Shown piece after piece: positions 16,115 to 24,726 of a DNA stretch of 37,044 bases. Position 1 is the first letter of the stretch. Every line of letters starts with the position of its first letter. The notes beneath the pieces were generated by a model. That model had not been told where the DNA came from and searched no databases. It saw only the letters and a list, made by a program, of their open reading frames with translations. The stretch covers positions 1 to 37,044 of the forward strand of contig NZ_BNCD01000037.1 of the NCBI RefSeq assembly GCF_014656295.1. Direction: 5' to 3'. Source of the DNA: Streptomyces sulfonofaciens (lineage in GTDB: Bacteria > Actinomycetota > Actinomycetes > Streptomycetales > Streptomycetaceae). Made by a program: the position numbers and the translations under genes.

Positions 16115-16866
16115 ACCACCCCACAACATCCGCTTGAACCGCTTGGTCGCCCCATGACAACGACCACACCCCAGCCCCACACCCACTACCAGAACATCCA
16201 CTCCGCAATTCCGCTGACGCCCACCCACTCCCACCCCACCACCCACTCACACCCTCCGACAGCGGATTGGCCATGAGATCAGCCAGGTGCTGGCTGGTTC
16301 GCGTCCCCTCACCGATCGTTCCCTCCCGCTGGGTTCAGGACGGCGGACAGGGCCGGACCGTCACGTTGCAACGACCGGCCCCGCACCACGGCAGAAGGAA
16401 ACAGCACGCTACGGGGTCCCCGTGCACAACACCCGCGGAACCTCCCTCGATCTCCGAGCCCACGGCTGTCGCGGGACAGCCCCGGCAACCATTGGTCGCA
16501 CCCTGAGCCGAACGCACGCCGCCCCCAACCCAACCAGCGGTACAAGGCATCCGGGCAACCCGCCTGGCGGCGAGAACCTCACCGCGCGCCCATTCCGCCA
16601 AGGGCCGGGATCGGCCAGGCGGTGCGCTGAGGGCATCGGCAGGACGACAATTTGAACACCGTCACAGGGCGGTGCCTCAGGGTGCGGACGGCAGCTCGTG
16701 AGGTTCGGAGTCGGCGGAGTCGGCCGCACCAGCGATACCACTGGTGATGCCGACTCGAGGGCCTGGCGGGGCATGAGCGAACGCTCGAGGCAGTCCGAGC
16801 CGGCCGGCCCACGCAGGAAGCAGGGGCGACGCGAGCCGACCGACAGGGAAATCAACAAAGCTGGTG
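16115..16866. other. IS5 3' tail and a gene-free stretch
   Basis: Bases 16115-16276 keep the IS5 transposase frame open to a TGA but are C-rich and repetitive (CACCCACTC-like runs), probably the element's end and flank. From 16277 to 16866, downstream of the snapalysin gene, I see no gene on either strand. The short ORFs are arginine/proline-rich. Confidence 0.4.
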
Positions 16867-17535
16867 TCAGTGCACCTGCTCCAGCTTGTCGAGCGCCTTC
16901 TCGAACCCGTTGGCCCACATCTGATTGACGCGGGCCCGCTCGTTGGCATCCGGGTACCGGTTGGTGCAGGACGTGCCCGGGCCATGACCGGACATCAGTT
17001 CACTGCACGGGCCGGTGTAGTGGTCCGGCAGACCGAGCACGTGACCGGTCTCATGCGCGACGATCCGGATCTGGTCGTACTGCTGGCTCTGGGCGTGGTC
17101 GATGAAGATATAGCCCCTGCCGTGCCCGTCCGTCGACGCGTACGAACCCCGCGGGTCGTCACCCTCACGGTAGGAGAAATCCGAACCACTACCGCCCGCG
17201 GCAAGCCGCACATTGGTCACGGAGCTGTTCCAGATCTGCACGGCACTGGAAATCTGCGACCGGAAGGTGGGGGCCCCGGAGGGGTTGTAGGTGATGGTGA
17301 CGACCCTCAGGCTCGGGTCGTCATCCCGCTTCTCCGCCACCGACTTGACCACGGCGTCAAAAAACGCCCTCGTGTGGGCGGCGTCCTCAGCCGAGCCCGC
17401 ATACCGCGCGATCGAATCGGCGGGCGCAGCCGCCGGCTGAGCGACGGCGGGACCCGTGGTAGCGAGCGCCACGGAGGCGAAGCCGAGGCCGAACGCCGAA
17501 GCGAGAGTTCTCCTCGCGCGCTTCCTACTGGGCAT
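16867..17535 (-). CDS. snpA: Snapalysin (small neutral metalloprotease, family M7)
   Basis: The protein is 222 residues with ATG 17535 six bases after AGGAGC. It has a basic N-terminus with a hydrophobic signal (LASAFGLGFASVALATTGPA, cleavage near AVAQPAAA), a short propeptide (ADSIARYAGSAEDAAH), then the mature enzyme from about residue 80. The zinc site HETGHVLGLPDHY matches HExxHxxGxxD, with Asp as third ligand, the signature of snapalysin. Other family blocks are VVTITYNPSGAP, FRSQISSAVQIWNSSVTNVR, DGHGRGYIFIDH and CSELMSGHGPGTSCTNRYPD with a cysteine pair. It is an extracellular protease. In several Streptomyces a LysR activator (snpR) diverges from snpA; none is adjacent here. Confidence 0.95.
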   Translation of the reverse strand: MPSRKRARRTLASAFGLGFASVALATTGPAVAQPAAAPADSIARYAGSAEDAAHTRAFFDAVVKSVAEKRDDDPSLRVVTITYNPSGAPTFRSQISSAVQIWNSSVTNVRLAAGGSGSDFSYREGDDPRGSYASTDGHGRGYIFIDHAQSQQYDQIRIVAHETGHVLGLPDHYTGPCSELMSGHGPGTSCTNRYPDANERARVNQMWANGFEKALDKLEQVH

Positions 17536-18074
17536 GGGCAGCTCCTACTCGTTCACGTGTGGGGTCGAAAACGAACGGTCGACAACACAGTGTCACAGAA
17601 CAAACCGATGCAGCGGATGATGGCACTTGGGGATAGCTCAGCACTCGCACCATCCCGGCAGCTTCTTCCGGCCTTGGTGATCAACCTAGAGTTCTGCGGA
17701 CCCGTCCAGCCACAGTGAACAGCAGCCCCCAGCAATTCCACCGCTCCCAGCAACCAAGCCGATCCGCGACTCCACACCACTCCTGAATCAGCACACCTGA
17801 TTCCACTGGCCCCTGGCCCCTGACCCCTGACCCCCCGGCCCCTCGTCCCTCGTTCTTCGTCCCTTCAAGGGGTCTGCCTGTCATGGGGGCTTCCCTGCTT
17901 GCGCAGCAACGGCCGGTCGTTTCCCAAGGGAGCCGGCCTGGTCACCGAGCGGCGGGACGGCAACCGGAGGCTTCGCGCGCCGGCCGCTCGGGCCCAGGGT
18001 TCAGACCCGCGCGGGCGCCCGCCCCAGCACTGAGCGGCACACCGCAGGCAGGGGCGGGCGGAAGCGGACAGGCG
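17536..18074. other. Spacer upstream of snapalysin
   Basis: It contains the snapalysin promoter region, which I cannot resolve. Around 17805-17870 there is a low-complexity pyrimidine tract with repeated CCCCTGACCCCTGA-like units. No gene is supportable. Confidence 0.4.
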
Positions 18075-18413
18075 ATGGAGCTGCGTACCGATCAGGTGTG
18101 GGCGATACCGAAACGCTGGCAGGGCGACACCGCGCGCCAGCTACTCGTCCCGGCCGGCACCCTGGAGGTGGCCGACAGCCCCGAGGGACGCCTCGTGCAC
18201 AGCGTCTTCGGGCGTTGGCGGACCACTGCGGACGGCACGGACGATCTGACCGCGCTGATACCCGACGGACCGGACGGCGTGACGGGGTGGAGCGGGCGCC
18301 GCAGTCCGCGCACACCCGGGCCCGCACCGAGTTCTCCGACCGGTTGCGGGTGGCGGCCGGCTGGGCAGCCGTGGCTGCGGTCGGCGTCGACTGGTCGATC
18401 CGGTCCAGGGTGA
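18075..18413 (+). CDS. Small hypothetical protein, possibly frameshifted
   Basis: ATG 18075 begins a plausible protein: MELRTDQVWAIPKRWQGDTA, LLVPAGTLEVADSPEGRLVH, SVFGRWRTTADGTDDLTALI. After about residue 75 the composition becomes proline/serine/glycine-rich (WSGRRSPRTPGPAPSSPTG), while the +1-type frame gives HTRARTEFSDRLRVAAGWAA, so a frameshift near 18290 is possible. I do not recognise it. It overlaps a minus-strand remnant, and at most one of the two is real at any given base. Confidence 0.3.
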   Translation: MELRTDQVWAIPKRWQGDTARQLLVPAGTLEVADSPEGRLVHSVFGRWRTTADGTDDLTALIPDGPDGVTGWSGRRSPRTPGPAPSSPTGCGWRPAGQPWLRSASTGRSGPG

Positions 18414-18573
18414 TCGTGGTCCTGCGGCTGATGCCGCCCTGGCCGTCGACGGTGGCGGCGGGCGGGGCAGGTCCATGGTCTTGAGCTGGGCGGCGGTCGC
18501 GTAGATCCCGGTCGGAACGTCCCGCCAGGACGTGAAGTGCAACCGGGACGCGGCGTGTTGAGTCACGGCCATT
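18310..18573 (-). pseudogene. Frameshifted remnant of a small zinc-ribbon-like protein
   Basis: From ATG 18573 the minus strand reads MAVTQHAASRLHFTSWRDVP and TGIYATAAQLKTMDLPRP, resembling the N-terminus of a family of Streptomyces plasmid/accessory proteins I know only as hypothetical. Near 18470 the frame shifts, and the next frame continues DGQGGISRRTTITL and, further on, ARVCADCGARS, a CxxC zinc-ribbon half typical of the same proteins. The second CxxC is not seen, so the gene is broken and truncated. The assignment rests on memory of the pattern. Confidence 0.35.
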
Positions 18574-18645
18574 GCGGCTCCCGGCGTGCGTGGATGGTGG
18601 TGAAGGCACGGGGTTCCTCCCCAGGGGACTGATCCAGCCCGTCTG

Positions 18646-19500
18646 TCACAGGGCTCCGGCGTCCCGGGCCGTCCAGACACTCGGGTAGATCGGCCGGAAG
18701 CCGAGCTCCCGGCGGATGCGCTGGTTCGACATGATCCCGAACCACGGGTCGGGGTCCGCCAGGTCGTGGAGCCCGGCGGGCACCTCCACGCCGTTGAGCT
18801 GGTACAGCTCGACCGTCGTGACGGGGGCGTCGTCGGCGATGTTGTAGATCCGGCCGGCGATACCCGGCGCGTACAGCAGACGCATCAGGCCTTGGGCGAC
18901 GTCCGCGTGGTGGGCCATCTGCAGGCGCTGGTGCGGCGCCCAACCGGCAGCCCAATGCAAGACGTCGGTGAGGTGCGGGTCGCCCTCACCGTAGACGAAG
19001 GGGAGCCGCCCGATGCGTACGTCCAGGCCCTCGAACGCGAGCAGTTCTCGCTCGGCGGCTGCCTTGGACTCGGGGTAGGCGCCCCACATCTCACCGCCTG
19101 GTCGGCTCTCGTCCTCCTCGGCCAGCGGGCGGCCCCGTCCGATGCCGTACACGTTGCCGGTGCTGACCTGCACGAACCGCTCCACGCCGAAGGCTCGCGC
19201 GGCCCGGCCCAGGGCCACCGCGGCGTCCCGGTTGACGGCCCACGCCTCCTCGTCCGGAACCCCGCGGAAGGAGGCGGCGACGTTCACGACGGCGTCCACG
19301 CCGTCGAGTGCCCTGCCGAGTGTCTCCTCGTCGCGCATGTCTCCTACGACGACCTGGGCGCCCAGCTCCGCGAAGCGCTCGCCGCGGGCTGCGGCCCGTA
19401 CCAGGACCCGCACCTGCTCGCCCGGCTTCCGCTGGGCCAGTAGCCTCGGCACGAAGCGGCGTCCGACCTGTCCCGTCGTACCGGTCACCAAAGTCCGCAT
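18646..19500 (-). CDS. NAD(P)-dependent epimerase/dehydratase-type oxidoreductase (extended SDR)
   Basis: The start is ATG 19500, six bases after GAGGAG; an ATG at 19518 lies upstream of that site and is less likely. The protein has 284 residues. Cofactor motif TLVTGTTGQVGRRFVPRLLA (TGxxGxxG), VVVGDMRDEETLGRALDGVD, AVVNVAASF, then VERFVQVSTGNVYG and the catalytic YPESKAAAERELL (YxxxK). A C-terminal substrate-side region follows: IGRLPFVYGEGDPHL, GRIYNIADDAPVTTVELYQL. Substrate unknown. It diverges from an XRE/MmyB-type regulator 136 bp away, a frequent pairing in Streptomyces in which the regulator represses the oxidoreductase. Confidence 0.88.
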   Translation of the reverse strand: MRTLVTGTTGQVGRRFVPRLLAQRKPGEQVRVLVRAAARGERFAELGAQVVVGDMRDEETLGRALDGVDAVVNVAASFRGVPDEEAWAVNRDAAVALGRAARAFGVERFVQVSTGNVYGIGRGRPLAEEDESRPGGEMWGAYPESKAAAERELLAFEGLDVRIGRLPFVYGEGDPHLTDVLHWAAGWAPHQRLQMAHHADVAQGLMRLLYAPGIAGRIYNIADDAPVTTVELYQLNGVEVPAGLHDLADPDPWFGIMSNQRIRRELGFRPIYPSVWTARDAGAL

Positions 19501-19636
19501 GATCTGCTCCTCACGCACTGTGTCGTCTGCCGTCGATCACCAGCCTCGACCGACGCGGCGACGACCGGGAGAGACCTCCTCATCAGGGGAGCGGGAGTCC
19601 CTGGATAAGCCGGCCGGCCTCCCGCACCCTGGAGAG

Positions 19637-20488
19637 GTGAACCGAGCCGAACTCGCCGACTTCCTGCGCCGCGCCCGCGCCCGCCTGGCCCCCTCCGACG
19701 TGGGCCTCACGGCCGGCGCCCGGCGACGGACACCTGGACTGCGCCGCGAGGAGGCCGCCCAGTTGGCCGGCATGTCCGTGGACTACTACGCGCGGATCGA
19801 GCAGTCCCGGGGCCCGCGCCCGTCTCGCCAGATGCTCACCGCGCTGGCCCGTGCCCTGCGTCTGACGGAGGACGAACGCGATCACCTCTTCCACCTCGCC
19901 GGCGAAGAGCCGCCGCGCAGGCAGGCGACCAGCACGCACGTGCGCCCGGGCCTGCTCCTGGTACTGGACCGGCTGCACGACGTCCCGGCGATGGTGGTGA
20001 CCGACTGCGGCGAGGTCCTGGCCCAGAATGCGCTGTCGCGGACGTTGAGCGGAGACGTCCTCGCCCGCCCGCCCCGAGGGCGCAACATCATCCGCCGCTT
20101 CTTCCTGGACACGGCGGCTGCCGCGGAACTGTTCCCGCCCGAGGACCGCCCACAGCGCGCCCGCGAGCAGGTGGCCGGTCTGCGAGCGGTGGCCTCGGCC
20201 CGCCCCACGGACCCGGAACCCGCCGCTCTCGTCGCCGAACTACGCGCCAAAAGCGAGGAATTCGCCCGCCTCTGGGACGAGCACGAAGTCGCCGTACGCC
20301 GCGCCGCCACAAAACGCTTCCGGCACCCCGCGGTCGGCATCCTCGAACTCGACTGCGAGATCCTCGTCAACTCCGACCACAACCAGCAGCTCATCATCCA
20401 CACGGCCCGCGCGGGCACGGACTCGTACGAGCGCCTGCAACTGCTGCGGGTAGTGGGCTTGCAGGACCTGACGCCGACGAACTCCTGA
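19637..20488 (+). CDS. XRE-family regulator with MmyB-like ligand-binding domain
   Basis: The protein is 283 residues from GTG 19637 (MNRAELADFLRRARARLAPS). The start codon directly follows GGAGAG with no usual spacing, so translation may be leaderless or start nearby. The N-terminal HTH covers residues 10-75: RRRTPGLRREEAAQLAGMSV, DYYARIEQSRGPRPSRQML, ALARALRLTEDERDHLFHLA. The MmyB-type PAS-like domain follows: LDRLHDVPAMVVTDCGEVLA, NALSRTLSGDV, RNIIRRFFLDTAAAAELFP, ARLWDEHEVAVRRAATKRFR HP, then a beta-rich end. Relatives bind small hydrophobic ligands and control an adjacent oxidoreductase, here the divergent SDR. Confidence 0.9.
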   Translation: MNRAELADFLRRARARLAPSDVGLTAGARRRTPGLRREEAAQLAGMSVDYYARIEQSRGPRPSRQMLTALARALRLTEDERDHLFHLAGEEPPRRQATSTHVRPGLLLVLDRLHDVPAMVVTDCGEVLAQNALSRTLSGDVLARPPRGRNIIRRFFLDTAAAAELFPPEDRPQRAREQVAGLRAVASARPTDPEPAALVAELRAKSEEFARLWDEHEVAVRRAATKRFRHPAVGILELDCEILVNSDHNQQLIIHTARAGTDSYERLQLLRVVGLQDLTPTNS

Positions 20489-20546
20489 CCGCGTACCCGC
20501 CATTCGAGTCCGCCCGAGACGATCGGCAACACATCACAGCCCGCCA

Positions 20547-20591
20547 GTGACAACAGGCCTGCCTATGTGACAACCGCCGTGCTCCGGCTCA
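20547..20591 (+). repeat. Dispersed 45-bp repeat, copy 2
   Basis: It carries the same two GTGACAAC boxes at a 20-base spacing and the same GGCTCA end as copy 1 at 10154-10198, with five mismatches. It lies just past the tpg stop codon, between tpg and the convergent XRE gene. Confidence 0.75.
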
Positions 20592-20627
20592 TGGGCCAAA
20601 ATTCAGCGGTCACGTATTCACTCCTAG

Positions 20628-21185
20628 TCAGTAATCCAGGTCCAGGTAATCGATGTCGTTGATTGCCACATCTGAAATTCTCATGGCGCGGGCTCCGCCG
20701 TCCTGGAAATAGACTTCCTTGAACCCATCGGCGACGATTGCACGCATCTGCCGGTCGCCGGCGCCTGCGTCGCGGGCGTCGAACAGACGCTGGGCGTACT
20801 CCGGGGGGAGGTGGACGGTCAGGCGCCGGAACCGGCCGTCGTCGGTCGTGCCGATCGGTGCGGTGTACCCGAAGCGGGCCCGGGTCTCCACCGTGATCCC
20901 ACCGGTGGTGGCGGCCTGCATCCGCCGGCGCTTGCGCACCTTCGGCTGCCAGCGTTGCCGGACCGCGTTGTCGATCTTCGCGGCGACGTCGGCGCGGGGG
21001 TGCTTGCGGGCGCCTCGGCGGTAGCGGTTCACCGAGTCGGCGGTGACGCCGATCTCCTGAGCGACGGCGCGCGCGCTGCCCAACTGTTTGAGCAGGTAGC
21101 CGATCTGGGCCTTCAACGTCTTGGGCGGCTGACGGGTGAAGGCCTCCCGCTCGGCGCGCTCGATGGCGTCCTCGATCTCCGCCAC
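20628..21185 (-). CDS. tpg: Terminal protein Tpg of linear Streptomyces replicons
   Basis: The protein is 185 residues, the family's usual length. GTG 21185 has GGGGAG upstream, overlapping the end of tap; only three bases separate the two genes. Residues 22-62 form an HTH (TLKAQIGYLLKQLGSARAVA, QEIGVTADSVNRYRRGARKH), then QRWQPKVRKRRRMQAATTGG and ITVETRARFGYTAPIGTTDD, and the terminal NDIDYLDLDY. Tpg is the protein covalently attached to the 5' ends of the chromosome; it primes fill-in of the 3' overhang. Thr114 falls in the IGTT sequence; I recall a threonine near 114 being reported as the nucleotide-linked residue. It is the second gene of the tap-tpg operon. Confidence 0.93.
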   Translation of the reverse strand: MAEIEDAIERAEREAFTRQPPKTLKAQIGYLLKQLGSARAVAQEIGVTADSVNRYRRGARKHPRADVAAKIDNAVRQRWQPKVRKRRRMQAATTGGITVETRARFGYTAPIGTTDDGRFRRLTVHLPPEYAQRLFDARDAGAGDRQMRAIVADGFKEVYFQDGGARAMRISDVAINDIDYLDLDY

Positions 21186-21188
21186 CGG

Positions 21189-23324
21189 TTACTCCCCTTC
21201 GTCCAGGACGGCGTCGCCGCCCTTGATGTGGCGGGCCGGATTGAGGCCCTTTTCCATCAGGTCCACCGCCCAGAGCATCGACTGGACGCCTTCCAGCTTC
21301 GCCAGGCCCGGCGAGGGTCCGAGGCGGAACCCGCCGGGTTGCGGCTTGCCCGAGGCGGCGTAGGGCAGGAAGGCGAGCGGGCTGTCGCCCGGGGAGGGGT
21401 AGACGACGCAGTCGGACAGTACCGCGAGCGGGTACAGGCCCGTCATCTTCGCCATGTTGCCCAGCTTGCGGTGCATGTTGACGCGGGCCTTGCTGATGAC
21501 GGCGGCGCGGATGTCGGGGCGCCAGGTCGGCCGCTGAAGGGCCGGCCACTGCTCGCCCTCCTTGTAGTGGCGGCCCTGCGGGCGCTCCCGCAGCTTGCCC
21601 ACGCCGCCCTTCACCGTCGCCTTGATCGCGGACAGAACGGCCGCCAGGACCGGATCGACCTCCTTGTGCCGCTCCATCGCCGCCAGGAACTGCGCATCGT
21701 TCAGGTCCCGGGTGACGCCGAGGTCGGCCAGGGTGTCGAGGTACGCGCTCTTGAGGCGGTCGTGCCACGGGTCCAGGTACGCGCCGGTCTCCCGTCGCAG
21801 ATATGCCTCGATCGGCGCGACGTTGTAGCCGAGCTCCTGGGCGTAGGCGACGGTGTGCGTCTGGTACCAGGCCGGCCCCGTCGGGCGCTCCCCGGTCGGC
21901 GTGAACGGCGACGGTAGGCGCGGGTCCAGCTCGATGTGGGACAAGTCGACCAGCCAGGAGCCGGGGATCTTCGGGTTGAACGCCGGAGTATGGAAGTGGT
22001 CGGGAGCCGACAGGCCGACGGTCAGGCGGGCCGCGGCAGCGAGGAACGCCGTGTTGAGGTCCAGACCGACAGCGAAGGGCAACATGCACTCTTCATCGGT
22101 GAGCGACTCCACCGACCGCACCCACTGATACGCTTCCTCATCCAGGAACCCGCCCGTCCAGCCGCTGTGCACGACCACGGGGTGCTCGGGGGTGGCCTCC
22201 GGCGGCGCCGGATCCATCGGCTCCGTGCCGAGGCTGCCCGGGTTGTGGCCGGACACCCAGTTCCCGGTCTTCGGATCCTGTACCGCCTTCGTCGGCGGGC
22301 GCAGCGCCGTCATCAGCTCCAGACCCGACACGGCCGTGGAACCGCGCGGGGTGATGACGCGCTGGGCGTAGATGCCGAGGACGCGGGCGATATCGGCCGG
22401 CTCCATCGTTGCGACGCCGGGCCAGGACCGCTCATCGAGCGCGTCCCACGACAGGATCGCCAGTTGCACGCACTGCCGCTGGTTGCTCTGCGCCTTGCGG
22501 TAGATCCGCGCCCACGGCCCGAATCCGCGCCGGGTGAGCTGCCACTTCGCCCGCACCACCTGCTTCACGACAGGGTGGTCCTCGGGCAGGCGCAGGGAGC
22601 GGCGCTGCTCGTGGCCCTCCAGGCGTTCCGGCAGCCCGAGCTTCACCGCGGCCGCGGCGGTGAGCACGATCAGCGGATCGGAGTCCTTGCCGTTGCGGTT
22701 CAGCCTGGCGGCACCGAGCCCGGACTCGGTGAGGGCCCACTCCACCAACTCCACCACGGTGGTCGCCGGGCAGTCCAGCACCAGACCACCCGTGCCATAT
22801 GCGCAGCCGTCGCCGTCCAACACCGCAAGAGGACCGTGCGGGAACCGCGGATCGGTCGCCGGCTTGGCCGCCTCCTTGGCGATTGACCGCCGCGAAGGCA
22901 CTGCGGGGCGGCGGGCGGCCGTGCGCTCCGGTGCGACCGGGGCCGTGGGCGCCTTCACCGGAACGGTGCTCTCCGTTCCGGTGGTCTTGGGCGCGGCCGG
23001 GCCGGTGAAGGTCTGCGACGCCTGCGATCGGGACACGGTGACCGGGGGCGGGGAGGGCACGGCTCGGGCTCCGTGCGGGGGGTGCTTCGCCGCCCAGCCG
23101 CGCAGCAGCCGCTGGTACGCCTCCAGTCGGGGCGGGCGAGGCTCGGAGCGTCCGTTCTCCCAGTTCTTGACGCTCTGCGTTGTGGTCTTCAGCGCGGTCG
23201 CGAGGCGGGCCTGGGTGATGCCGGCGGCTTCACGCAGCCGGGCGCGCTCCGCCGGGGACGGGAGCTGGGGCTCCTCCTCCAGCAGCGCGTCGACCGACGC
23301 GAACAGCTCTTCCTCGGTTGCCAT
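21189..23324 (-). CDS. tap: Telomere-associated protein Tap
   Basis: The protein is 711 residues from ATG 23324 (MATEEELFASVDALLEEEPQ), which has GGAGG six bases upstream. The frame stays open to 23462, but that start lacks a ribosome site. An N-terminal XRE-type HTH (residues 20-75) contains RLREAAGITQARLATALKTT, TQSVKNWENGRSEPRPPRLE. A linker rich in Pro/Ala/Thr follows, then a long conserved body (FPHGPLAVLDGDGCAYGTGG, WGLDLNTAF-type blocks such as FAVGLDLNTAFLAAAARLTV, RPTWRPDIRAAVISKARVNM HRK). Tap binds the telomeric 3' overhang and recruits Tpg for end patching. The pair is needed to keep a linear replicon linear. No frameshift was seen, so the operon looks functional. Confidence 0.92.
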   Translation of the reverse strand: MATEEELFASVDALLEEEPQLPSPAERARLREAAGITQARLATALKTTTQSVKNWENGRSEPRPPRLEAYQRLLRGWAAKHPPHGARAVPSPPPVTVSRSQASQTFTGPAAPKTTGTESTVPVKAPTAPVAPERTAARRPAVPSRRSIAKEAAKPATDPRFPHGPLAVLDGDGCAYGTGGLVLDCPATTVVELVEWALTESGLGAARLNRNGKDSDPLIVLTAAAAVKLGLPERLEGHEQRRSLRLPEDHPVVKQVVRAKWQLTRRGFGPWARIYRKAQSNQRQCVQLAILSWDALDERSWPGVATMEPADIARVLGIYAQRVITPRGSTAVSGLELMTALRPPTKAVQDPKTGNWVSGHNPGSLGTEPMDPAPPEATPEHPVVVHSGWTGGFLDEEAYQWVRSVESLTDEECMLPFAVGLDLNTAFLAAAARLTVGLSAPDHFHTPAFNPKIPGSWLVDLSHIELDPRLPSPFTPTGERPTGPAWYQTHTVAYAQELGYNVAPIEAYLRRETGAYLDPWHDRLKSAYLDTLADLGVTRDLNDAQFLAAMERHKEVDPVLAAVLSAIKATVKGGVGKLRERPQGRHYKEGEQWPALQRPTWRPDIRAAVISKARVNMHRKLGNMAKMTGLYPLAVLSDCVVYPSPGDSPLAFLPYAASGKPQPGGFRLGPSPGLAKLEGVQSMLWAVDLMEKGLNPARHIKGGDAVLDEGE

Positions 23325-23354
23325 ATCTACCTCCGTCCAGAACCGTAGCAGCTT

Positions 23355-23396
23355 CTTAACCTCGGATTTAACCTTCGCTCTTAACTCGTCAGTTGA
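23355..23396. repeat. Iterated TTAAC boxes upstream of tap
   Basis: On the plus strand CTTAAC (23355-23360), TTTAAC (23367-23372) and CTTAAC (23380-23385) recur at 12-13 base spacing, with a weaker GTTGAG near 23392. They lie 31-70 bases before the tap start. They could be an operator for tap-tpg autoregulation (Tap has an HTH) or promoter parts. They also fall inside the open upstream frame of tap, where they encode heptad-like residues. Confidence 0.5.
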
Positions 23397-23986
23397 GCGG
23401 TGGACGGTGGGGAGCCGTACCGGAACGGCAGGAGGAAGTGTGTGACGGCTCTGAGATGGCACCGGTGGGGCGGCCGAGACCTGTCCTTAGGGCAGGAGCG
23501 CGTCGACCAGGTGCTGGACCAGGTGGTTCTGCCGGCCGCAACCGGGGACGCCGGTTCACAGCGGCGTCCGGACTGGTCGTCGTCGCCGAGCCGCCGGGTG
23601 CCGGGAGGTCCCGGGTCTCCGACGCTGGCGCGGGCGGTACTGGGCCACCGCGGCGGGTGCGGTGCGAGTTCGCCGTAGCGACCGCCATGAACGGGTGCTC
23701 CTTGCAGTCCGCCGGCGGCTTCGACCCCGGTGCCTCCTCGGCCGGCCGCACTACGGTCTTCGTCGCCGAGCCTCCGGGAGCGTGCGGTCATGCCTGGTCA
23801 AGGCCGTCGCCGGACAGCCAGCCGTGTTCCGAACGTGTTCCGAACAGGGCTGTGCCTGGCGTCCGCCCTTCGAAGGCCACAGACTCGGTCGGCGTCGGGG
23901 CCCTGTCACGGAGACGACGACAGCTTGCTGTCTTCCTCCACATGGGCGGCACGACACTCCAACCGGGACAGCAAGGAATGGGTGGC
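23397..23986. other. Gene-free stretch between tap and the secreted protein
   Basis: I find no supportable gene. Two copies of a 24-base motif (23575-23598 and 23755-23778, 22 of 24 identical, around CGTCGCCGAGCC) and two copies of GCCGGCCGCA (23531, 23741) indicate an old, diverged duplication of roughly 180-210 bases. Confidence 0.45.
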
Positions 23987-24430
23987 ATGATCTCCTACCG
24001 AAGATGGTCCGTACTCTCCGTGACGGTGACGGCTGTCGGGGCCTTGGCACTGGCGGCAGGCCCGGCAGCGGCGGCCTACAACGACAGCTTCGGCGTCAAT
24101 ACGTGGGGGCTCCCCGGCAATGCCTGCGGGTCGGTCGATTTCGTCGACAACGGGACCTGGCCGAGCGGCAGCACCAACGACGACTACGTCGTCGTGCACG
24201 ACTGGTGCTCCGACGGACACGGCGTGAAGGCCTGGGCCTGGAAGAACGGTGTGTTGCTGGGCTCCAAGTACAACGGCAACGGGCTGGCGGGGGCGCCCGT
24301 CTACTGGGATCCCGTGGGCAACGTGCTCCCCGACGACACGGTCGGCCTCAAAGTGTGCCTGGTGGACGGCAGCGCGGACCCCACTCCTTCCAACTGCGAG
24401 TCCGCAGAACGGATGAGTGTCGACGGCTGA
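23987..24430 (+). CDS. Small secreted protein of unknown function
   Basis: The protein is 147 residues. The preferred start is ATG 23987 (MISYRRWSVLSVTVTAVGAL), with AAGGA nine bases before; upstream in-frame starts give a non-signal-like extension. It has a clear Sec signal with cleavage after AAGPAAA, near residue 31. The mature part is beta-rich with four cysteines (NACGSVDF, DWCSDGHG, KVCLVDGS, SNCESAER), probably two disulfides. Other parts read GTWPSGSTNDDYVVVHDW and KNGVLLGSKYNGNGLAGAPV. I have the impression similar proteins are common in Streptomyces, but no function comes to mind. It stands alone. Confidence 0.75.
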   Translation: MISYRRWSVLSVTVTAVGALALAAGPAAAAYNDSFGVNTWGLPGNACGSVDFVDNGTWPSGSTNDDYVVVHDWCSDGHGVKAWAWKNGVLLGSKYNGNGLAGAPVYWDPVGNVLPDDTVGLKVCLVDGSADPTPSNCESAERMSVDG

Positions 24431-24726
24431 CCGAGCAGGACTTCAGGCCGCCGCCGGCCGTCAGTCGAGTTCGTCACCCCGGCCCCCGTCGAGCTGCGCC
24501 GCGGTAGGGGCGGGCGCGGCAGTGACGGCGTACCGGGATCCGGACGGACGCCGTTGCCCATCGCCGCACGCCACCGCCCCGCGGGCAGGCCCTCCGCCGG
24601 GTAGCGCCCCGGCGGGATCGATCTCCGTGGTCTCACGGGGCCTGTGGAGGGGGCGGCGCCGAAGGGCGACCGACTGCGCTCGGTCCGAGCCACCGAGGGC
24701 GCACGGTCCGAGTCCCGTCGTGTGGT
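24431..24726. other. Spacer between convergent genes
   Basis: GC-rich and without a gene. It separates the secreted protein from the convergent oxidoreductase. I see no clean T-tailed terminator. Confidence 0.4.

Noticed and set aside
20489..20640. A chromosomal telomere or terminal palindrome near tpg
   Set aside because: I looked for tightly packed short palindromes with GNA-type loops, as found at Streptomyces ends, and saw none here or at the window edges.
20811..21917. 368-codon plus-strand frame over tap-tpg
   Set aside because: Leucine/arginine/glycine-rich shadow of tap and tpg.
23325..23462. Longer N-terminus for Tap
   Set aside because: No ribosome site at 23462, while ATG 23324 has a near-perfect one and matches the usual MATEEEL beginning.
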